Of a DNA stretch of 64,000 nucleotides, positions 57,178 through 64,000 are shown piece by piece. Origin of the DNA: Megascapheus bottae (lineage: Eukaryota > Chordata > Mammalia > Rodentia > Geomyidae); contig JANJXV010000266.1 of NCBI GenBank assembly GCA_024803745.1, positions 186,001 through 250,000 of the forward strand, written 5' to 3'. The number at the start of each line of letters is the position of its first letter. Position 1 is the first letter of the stretch. Under the pieces are notes generated by a model that made no database searches, was not told the origin of the DNA, and was given only the letters and a program-made list of their open reading frames with translations. The translations under genes and the position numbers were made by a program.

Positions 57178-58549
57178 GAAAGTTGTAGTGTGTGGAGAGG
57201 ATAATGGGGTCAAATACATTTCTTCTTAGAAATTTACCTCATCTGTTTGCCCTGGATTTTCCTGGCCTTCTTCTTAGAGAAAGTTCTGTTATACTGGATT
57301 TGTGGCTTGGCAATGATCTAGCATGTACATCTTCGAGTAAGACATCCACAACTTCCATGCCTGAGACTCGAGTTTCCTGACCTTTGGCAACAACACAGCA
57401 ACATCTTTCTTCCTCCTGAGCCACAGGCCAAGTGAGCTGGCTTGAGCTGGTTGTTAGTTACAGTGGCTTGGTTACCAGGGTTCCATATTCTGTTCCATTG
57501 TGAGGGAGGCAGGGTCACCTTTCAGGGCCAATGACCAAAGATCCTTGCTCACAAACGACCTCACCAAAGACATACTGGAGGCTGAATCTCTCCTCCAGTC
57601 TCACAATATACATGTGGATGTAGTATAGAGCACACCTTATTTGTCCAATCCCAATGTCTTCCACTAGGCCCAACTACCAGTCTGGTCTCAGGCTCAAGGA
57701 GCCTTTCTTAGGTAAGATCCAAACTTAAGGGTCAATATTGCCCTCATCCTTTACAAAACATTTGCTTCAGAGTGCCTTCCCTGCCTGCATTTTGCCCCTT
57801 GTCGATTTTTTTTTGTTTTTCCTAGTCTTGGGACTCGACCTCAGAGTGTGAACATTGTTCTTGGGCTTTCTTTAGGCTTTAGCTGTCCCACCGATCCACA
57901 GCACCACTTGCAGCGTTTTCTATTTATGTGGTAATGAGGAATCAAACCTGAGGCTTACTGCTTGGTAGCCAAGGACTCTACCACTAGGTCAAACACACAG
58001 TGCATCTTGCACATATTTTTGATGTCAATCTACTAGGATATTATTAGGGTTCTTTATCCTAATCAATTTTTTCCTGATGATTAGCTTTGCTGTCATGTGT
58101 AAAAAATGCAAGAGGGAAAAACACAGAAGAATTAGTGAAATTAAAAAAAAGCATTAGACACAGTTAAGTGTTCATTCTTTGTAGGAGAAAGGATATTTGG
58201 ATATGATGATGATGATGATGACTTTATAATTACTATGTCAGGGTTGAGAGTTTGGCATAGTGGTAGAGTGCTTGCCTAGCATCCATGAAGATCTGGGTTT
58301 GATTGCTCAGTACCACATAGATAGAAAATCTAGATGTGGCACTGTGGCTCAAGTGGCAGAGGGCTAGACTTGAGAAAACCCGAGGACAGTGCTCAGGCCC
58401 TGAATTCAAGCCCCAAGACTGGCAGAAAGATCAAAGAAAATAAAAATGCTTTTTACGAGCTAATTCACTCACAGCATTTGCTTCTGAAATCTTCGCTTCT
58501 GCATCTTATGAAATACCCCTTTCCCTCAACGTAGACAAGAAAAACAGAT
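57178..58549. repeat. Array spacer 4
   Basis: Essentially a copy of spacer 3. The first difference I see is just to the right, in the 5' UTR of the next L1 ('catcccttggtac' at about 58,551 against 'catcccatggtac' in unit 4). Confidence 0.88.
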
Positions 58550-59109
58550 CCATCCCTTGGTACATTGTGAGGCCACTGGTTTTGCTAAGAGCTAGTCGTG
58601 CAGCACCACATAAGTTTTATTCTAATACTTTCCAAACTTTGTACTCAAATATGCTACCTACTTACCAACTTATGTCAGTTATCCTTATGCTGTAACTTTT
58701 CTTCATTACTACAATATTCTTACACTCCTACGTTAATCCTCTTGCACCTCCCCTGACCTCTCTCATTCTTTTTTTCTATCTCTGGACCTCTGCTCGTCTT
58801 TCAACCCTTATACTGCACGGATCTACACTTGATGGCTGTTGAGCAATATTGTATATGTAGGTGGTTAATTATTCTCTAGGCTCAGAGGGACTTAAAGACA
58901 ATAGAGATTGGATTGAGAGGCTTATTGTTTTGGGTATAAATCGCTTATCAGTGGTTGTATTAGGCTGGTCTGTAAGTGCACAAAAAGAAAGAGTGATAAT
59001 ACCAATCAAAACATGTGAACATCTAGTGTCTGCCAGCTACAGAGGTCTAGGTTGGTTATATCTGAAAAACTATAATCGTATTTAGTAGTAATCTTGCTCC
59101 CATTTTCAA

Positions 59110-60293
59110 ATGGGCAGAACAAGAAACTCAAGAAAAATGTCAAATCAAGAAACAACATCCCCCACCCAATGTAAACAGACAATGGAACAGTCACTGGCAA
59201 ACCTAGAGGAGAGTCTTCCAATTGCTACACAAATGCAATTGATAAACATCATTAATGAAAAATGTGAAAATATAAAGAAAGAGATAATGGAGGAAGCCAT
59301 ACCTGAACAAGAGGAAAGCAAAAACAAGGTGATAAGTGAAAAAGAAGAAGCCATAAAGGAGGCCATAATAAAGGTTTTTCAAAGAAAGATGGATGAATTC
59401 AAAGAATCCACAAATAAAAACGTGACCAAACTCCAGCAAATGTCCAAAGAAAATAAAGCTACTGAGCTAACCACTCAAAAGGAAATCAAGGAGATAAAGA
59501 AATCCATACATGATCTAAAACAAGGGATGCAAGGCATCAAAAGTGAGCAATTAGAAGCAAGGGAGATGAAAAATAAAGTAGATAGCTTTGGTAGCAGGTT
59601 AGACATTGCAGAGGAGAGAATTTCCGTGGCTGAAGATAATTTAGGTATTATAAAGAACAGAAAATGAGTCAATCCAAATCTAGGAAATATGAGAGAGCGC
59701 TTCAGGAGGTCCAAGATACAATTATGAAGCCTAATTTAAGGCTAGTTGGTACTGAGGAGGGCGTGGAGAAAGAGGTCAATGGATTTGGAAATATACTTCA
59801 GGGAATCATCTCAGAGAATTTCCCAAATATCCAGAAGGGCAGGCCCATCCAGATGCGAGAAGCTTTTAGAACCCCAAACAGACCTGACCAGAAAAGAACA
59901 TCCCACCGCCACATTGTGATCCGAACTGGATCAATAGAAACGAAAGGAAAGATCCTAAAGGCAGCCAGGGAAAAGGGATCAGTAACCTACAAAGGCAAAC
60001 CAATCAGAATAACCCCAGATTTCTCAGCAGAGACCATGCAAGCACGAAGTGACTGGAAGCGTATATGTCATGCCCTTATATCAAATAACTACCAACCAAG
60101 AATAGTGTAGCCAGCTAAGCTCTCATTCATAACTGAGGGAAAAATAAAAACATTCCATTCGAGGGAAAAGCTGCAACAATATGTCGAAACAAAACCAACA
60201 CTACAGAGAATTCTCAAAGATGCTCTATACATAGAAAACCAAAATAAATGCAATATAGGGAAAGAAATGGCACCTAAACAGCATACCAACTAA
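59110..60293 (+). pseudogene. L1 ORF1, broken (unit 5)
   Basis: Frames 59,110-59,667 and 59,664-60,110, TAG, then open to TAA 60,291-60,293. The frame translations are the same as in unit 4, including T-I-M-K-P and W-K-R-I-C. Confidence 0.86.
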
Positions 60294-60341
60294 GGACCAC
60301 AAGAACTGTCAAGACACAGGCCCTACTAAAAGCTTTTAAAA

Positions 60342-63300
60342 ATGGTAGGAACTAATAAATATCTCTCAATCCTAACTCTCAATATCAATGGACTTAACTC
60401 TCCAATTAAACGGCATAGGTTGTCTAGTTGGATCAAAAAGCAAGAGCCATCGTTCTGCTGACTTCGAGAGACACATCTTACCCAAAAACAATCATCTTTT
60501 GAAAGTGAGAGGTTGGAATAAACTCTATCAAGCTAACTGCCCCCATAAACAGGCTAGAGTTGCATTCTCATATCAGATACAATAGACTTCAAACTAAAAT
60601 TAGTAAGAAAAGACAAAGAAGGTTACTACATACTACTAAAGGGATCTTTCCTCCCAGAACACATAACAATCCTAAATATTTACACACCCAATCCCGGAGC
60701 TCCAAACTTCATCAAGCAAACTTTACTTACACTGAAACCATACATAGATCGAAATACAGTGATTGTTCGTGAGTTTAACACACCACTCTCACCTATGGAC
60801 AGATCAACAAGGCAAAAACTCAACAGAGAAACTTTAGAACTGAACAACTATATAGACCAACTAGATCTAACAGACATCTGCAGAATATTCCACCCAGTAA
60901 CACCACAATATACGTTTTCCTCAGCATCACATGGAACATTTTCTAAAACAGACCACATCTTAGGCCATAAAACAAACCTGGACAGATTCAGAAACATTGA
61001 AATCATTTAATGCACACTCTCAGACCATAGAGGCATCAAATTGGATCGAAAACCCTGTAACTAATGGAGACTGAACAACACATTGTTGAATCAAAAACAA
61101 TGGTTAATAAAAGAGATCAGAACCGATATCCAACTGTTTATGAAATTGAACAATAAGGAGCACACAAATATCAACTCCTTAGGGACACAACAAAGGCAGT
61201 ACTCAGAGGAAAATTTATACCACTGAGTGCCTACAACAGCAAGTTGGAAAAATGGCAAACCAACTAGTTAATGTTTCACCTTAACCTCCTGGAAAAAGAT
61301 CAACAAACCAACCCTAAACCCATTAGGAGAAAGCAAATTATTAAAATCAAAGCAGAATTAAATGATTTGGAATAAAAAAAAACTATAGAAAGAATCAACA
61401 AAACAAGGAGTTGGTTCTTGAAAGAAATAACAAAATTGACAAGCCCTTAGCAAATCTTACCAAAAAAGAAGAGAGCATATCGAAATAAACAAAATCGCAG
61501 ATGAAAATGGTAATATCACGACAGAAATTACCAAGATCCAGAATATCATGAGGGAATACTTCTCAAACCTTTACGCCAACAAATTTGAGAATCTAGAAGA
61601 AATGGATGAATTCCTAGACAATATTAACATACACACACTGAACCAAGAAGAGCTAACCCAACTCAACAGGCCTATTTCAAGCTCTGAAATAGAAATGGAA
61701 ATTAGACAACTTCCACTTAAAAAGAGCCCAGGGCCAGATGGATTCACAGCTGAATTCTATAAGGTCTTCAAAGCAGAGCTCACACCAATACTCCTCAAGC
61801 TCTTCAACGAAATTGAAAATGAAGGTTCTTTACTAAACTGATTCTGTGAAGCCAGCATATCCCTCATCCCCAAACCAGACAGAGATTCATCAAAGAAAGA
61901 GATCTATAGACCCATTTCTTTGATGAACATCGATGCAAAACTTCTCAACAAAATACTGGCCAACCGTCTACAACAACTCATCAAAAAAAATATACACTAT
62001 GATCAAACTGGATTCATCACAGGGAGGCAAAGCTGGTTCAACATACACAAATCAATTAATATAATTCAACACATCAACAGGAGCAGGGATAAAATCACAT
62101 GATTGTCTCAATAGATGCGGAAAAGGCATTTGACAAGATCCAAAACCCCTTTATGTTAAAAGATGTGGAGAAACTAGGAATCCATGGAACATTTCTCAAT
62201 GTAATAAAGGCTGTGTATGAGAAACCCACTGGGAGTATTATACTTAATGGTGAAAATCTAAAGCCATTCCCTCTAAAATCAGGAACGAGACAAGGATGCC
62301 CACTCTCTCCACTGCTTTTTAACATAGTACTAGAATTCCTAGGCAGTGCAATATGGCAAGAAGCAAGCATAAAGGGGATCCAAGTAGGGAAAGAGGAAAT
62401 AAAACTATCCCTCTTTGCAGATGACATGATTCTGTATTTAAAGAATCCTATAGACTCTACTCCCAAGCTCCTTGAGCTGATTCAAAGCTTTGGAAGCGTA
62501 GCAGGCCATAAAATCAACCCTCACAAATCAACTGCCTTACTTTATGCCAACACTGAGAGTAACGAGGCAATAATCAGGAAAGAAAATCCTTTCACAATAG
62601 CCTCAAAGAAAATAAAGTACCTAGCAATTAGCTTAACTAAGAATGTAAAGGACCGTTTAGATGAAAACTTTAAAACCCTAAAAAAGGAAATTAAAGCAGA
62701 ACTAATGAAATGGAAAAACCTCCCATGCTCCTGGATTGGAAGAATCAACATTGTGAAAATGACAATCTTGCCAAGGACTATCTACAAATTCAATGTAATA
62801 CCCATCAACATCCCAATGTCATTCTTTAAAGACATAGAAGAAGCAATTCAAAATTTCATATGGAATAATAAAAGACCCCGTATAGCAAAAACACTTCTTA
62901 GCAGAAAGAACAGCGCTGGAGGAATTTCAATTCCAAACTTAAGGCTGTATTACAGAGCTATAATTCTCAAAACAGCTTGGTACTGGCACAAGAACAGGCC
63001 TGAAGTCCACTGGAGTAGAACTGCGGACCCAGATATTAAACCACAGACCTATGGCCACCTACTCTTTGACCAGGGAGCCAAAAAAATAGAATGGAAGAAA
63101 GATAGCCTCTTCAACAAGTTGTGCTGGCAGAACTGGTTAAACACCTGCAGAAAACTAAAGTTGGATCCTTCTTTGTCCCCTTGCACTAGAATTAACTCCA
63201 AATGGATCAAAGACGTGGAGGTAAAAGCTGACACACTGAAAAGTTTACAGGAAGGAATAGAAGATACACTAGGCCTCCTTGGTACAGGTCGAAACTTTCT

Positions 63301-64000
63301 TAATTAGGACCAAGAATCACAACAAATCAGAGAAAGGCTGGATAAGTGGGACTGCATTAAACTGCAGAGCTTTGTATCGCAACGGATATAGCTAGTAAAC
63401 TAATCAGGAAGCCTACAGAGTGGGAGAAGATCTTCACCACCCAAACAACGGAACAAGGCCTCATATCTAAAATATATCAACAACTCAAAAAATTGAATCA
63501 CTCCAAAACTAACCTCCAAAGTAACACCCATCCCATTACAAAATGGGCCAAAGACTTAAAGAGAGTCTTCTCTGAAGAAGAAACAAAAATGGCCTATAGA
63601 CACATGAAGAAATACTCAACATGTCTGGTCATAAAAGAAATGCAAATCAAAACAAGTCTAAGATTCCACCTACTCCAGTTAGAATGGCCAGGATCAGGAA
63701 AACGAATGACAACAGATGCTGCAGGGGATGTGGCCAGAAGGGATCACTACTACATTGTTGATGGGAGTGCAAACTCGTTCAACCACTATGGAAAGCAGTG
63801 CGGCAGTGCTTCAAAGGCTAAACATACAACTCCCCTATGACCCAGCAATTCCAGTACTTGGCATTTACCCAACAATCCAGAAACAAGGGCATACTAAACC
63901 CACTAGCACAACAATGTTCATTGCAGCACTATTCACCATAGCAAAGATATGGAACCAACCCAGATGTCCCTCAGTTGATGAGTGGGTCAACAAGTTGTGG
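60342..64000 (+). pseudogene. L1 ORF2, broken, partial (unit 5)
   Basis: An extra private one-base deletion at about 60,564 ('gttgcattctc' for 'gttgccatcctc') splits the endonuclease frame into 60,388-60,585 and 60,759-61,010. I-to-T in S-K-I-D-H (S-K-T-D-H) changes a conserved endonuclease motif. The reverse-transcriptase frame 62,099-63,307 is longer than in units 3 and 4 (F-A-D-D kept) and ends at TAG after N-F-L-N, a stop otherwise seen only in L1-0. A one-base loss near 63,671 ('cacctactcc') shifts the Cys-rich C-terminal region out of frame. Confidence 0.85.

Larger units (their letters stand above)
58550..64000 (+). mobile_element. L1-5, array unit 5, cut by the window end
   Basis: 5' UTR, ORF1 and the start of ORF2 match L1-4 almost base for base, including the 21-bp deletion. 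From about 61,360 rightward it departs from L1-3/L1-4: 'gaattaaatg' against 'gaattacatg', no TGA at L-L-S, and I-W-Q-E-A as in unit 2. The 3' UTR lies beyond the window, so whether it has the 113-bp deletion is unknown. Confidence 0.87.

Overview
This window is nuclear DNA from a mammal, very probably a rodent of the Geomyoidea type (kangaroo rat, pocket mouse or gopher). There are no bacterial-style operons. The DNA is AT-rich and intron-like, with L1 LINEs, microsatellites, a KRAB/C2H2 zinc-finger relic, and dozens of short tRNA/ID-like SINEs ('GGTAGAGTGCTTGCCTAGCA' type), many fused to a B1-like left half ('CTGTAATCCTAGCTACTCAG'). The clade call rests on remembered SINE families and is an inference.

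Left part, 1-25.4 kb: a decayed KRAB zinc-finger gene (KRAB-B exon 632-721; last exon from 2688, with broken finger repeats to about 4.66 kb). Two L1 pieces in opposite orientation follow at 5.25-6.15 kb. From 6.2 to 12 kb there is non-coding sequence with scattered SINEs. A broken locus at 13.5-16.0 kb opens with an exon resembling the RasGEF-N domain of RalGDS-like proteins. From 16 to 20 kb the DNA is SINE-dense, and three L1 3' ends are stacked at 20.2-22.4 kb.

Right part, 25.46-64.0 kb: a head-to-tail tandem array that runs off the right edge. Each unit is about 7.29-7.45 kb and consists of a roughly 6.0 kb, apparently full-length L1 (5' UTR, ORF1, ORF2, 3' UTR, A-tail) plus a roughly 1.37 kb non-L1 spacer. 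There is one truncated L1 at the left edge (L1-0), four complete L1s (L1-1 to L1-4), one L1 cut by the window end (L1-5), and five spacers. The spacer is a diverged, inverted copy of 12,190-13,546, the segment immediately upstream of the RasGEF-N-like exon. Every unit that can be read carries the same ORF1 frameshift, the same ORF1 nonsense codon and the same ORF2 lesions. The array therefore grew by DNA-level duplication of one already dead L1, not by repeated retrotransposition.

Within the array, mutations are nested from left to right. They include an endonuclease motif change, 21-bp and 113-bp deletions, and near-identical recent units with a visible mosaic boundary. No protein-coding gene in the window looks intact. 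The longest open stretch is 687 codons of reverse transcriptase plus C-terminal domain in L1-2.
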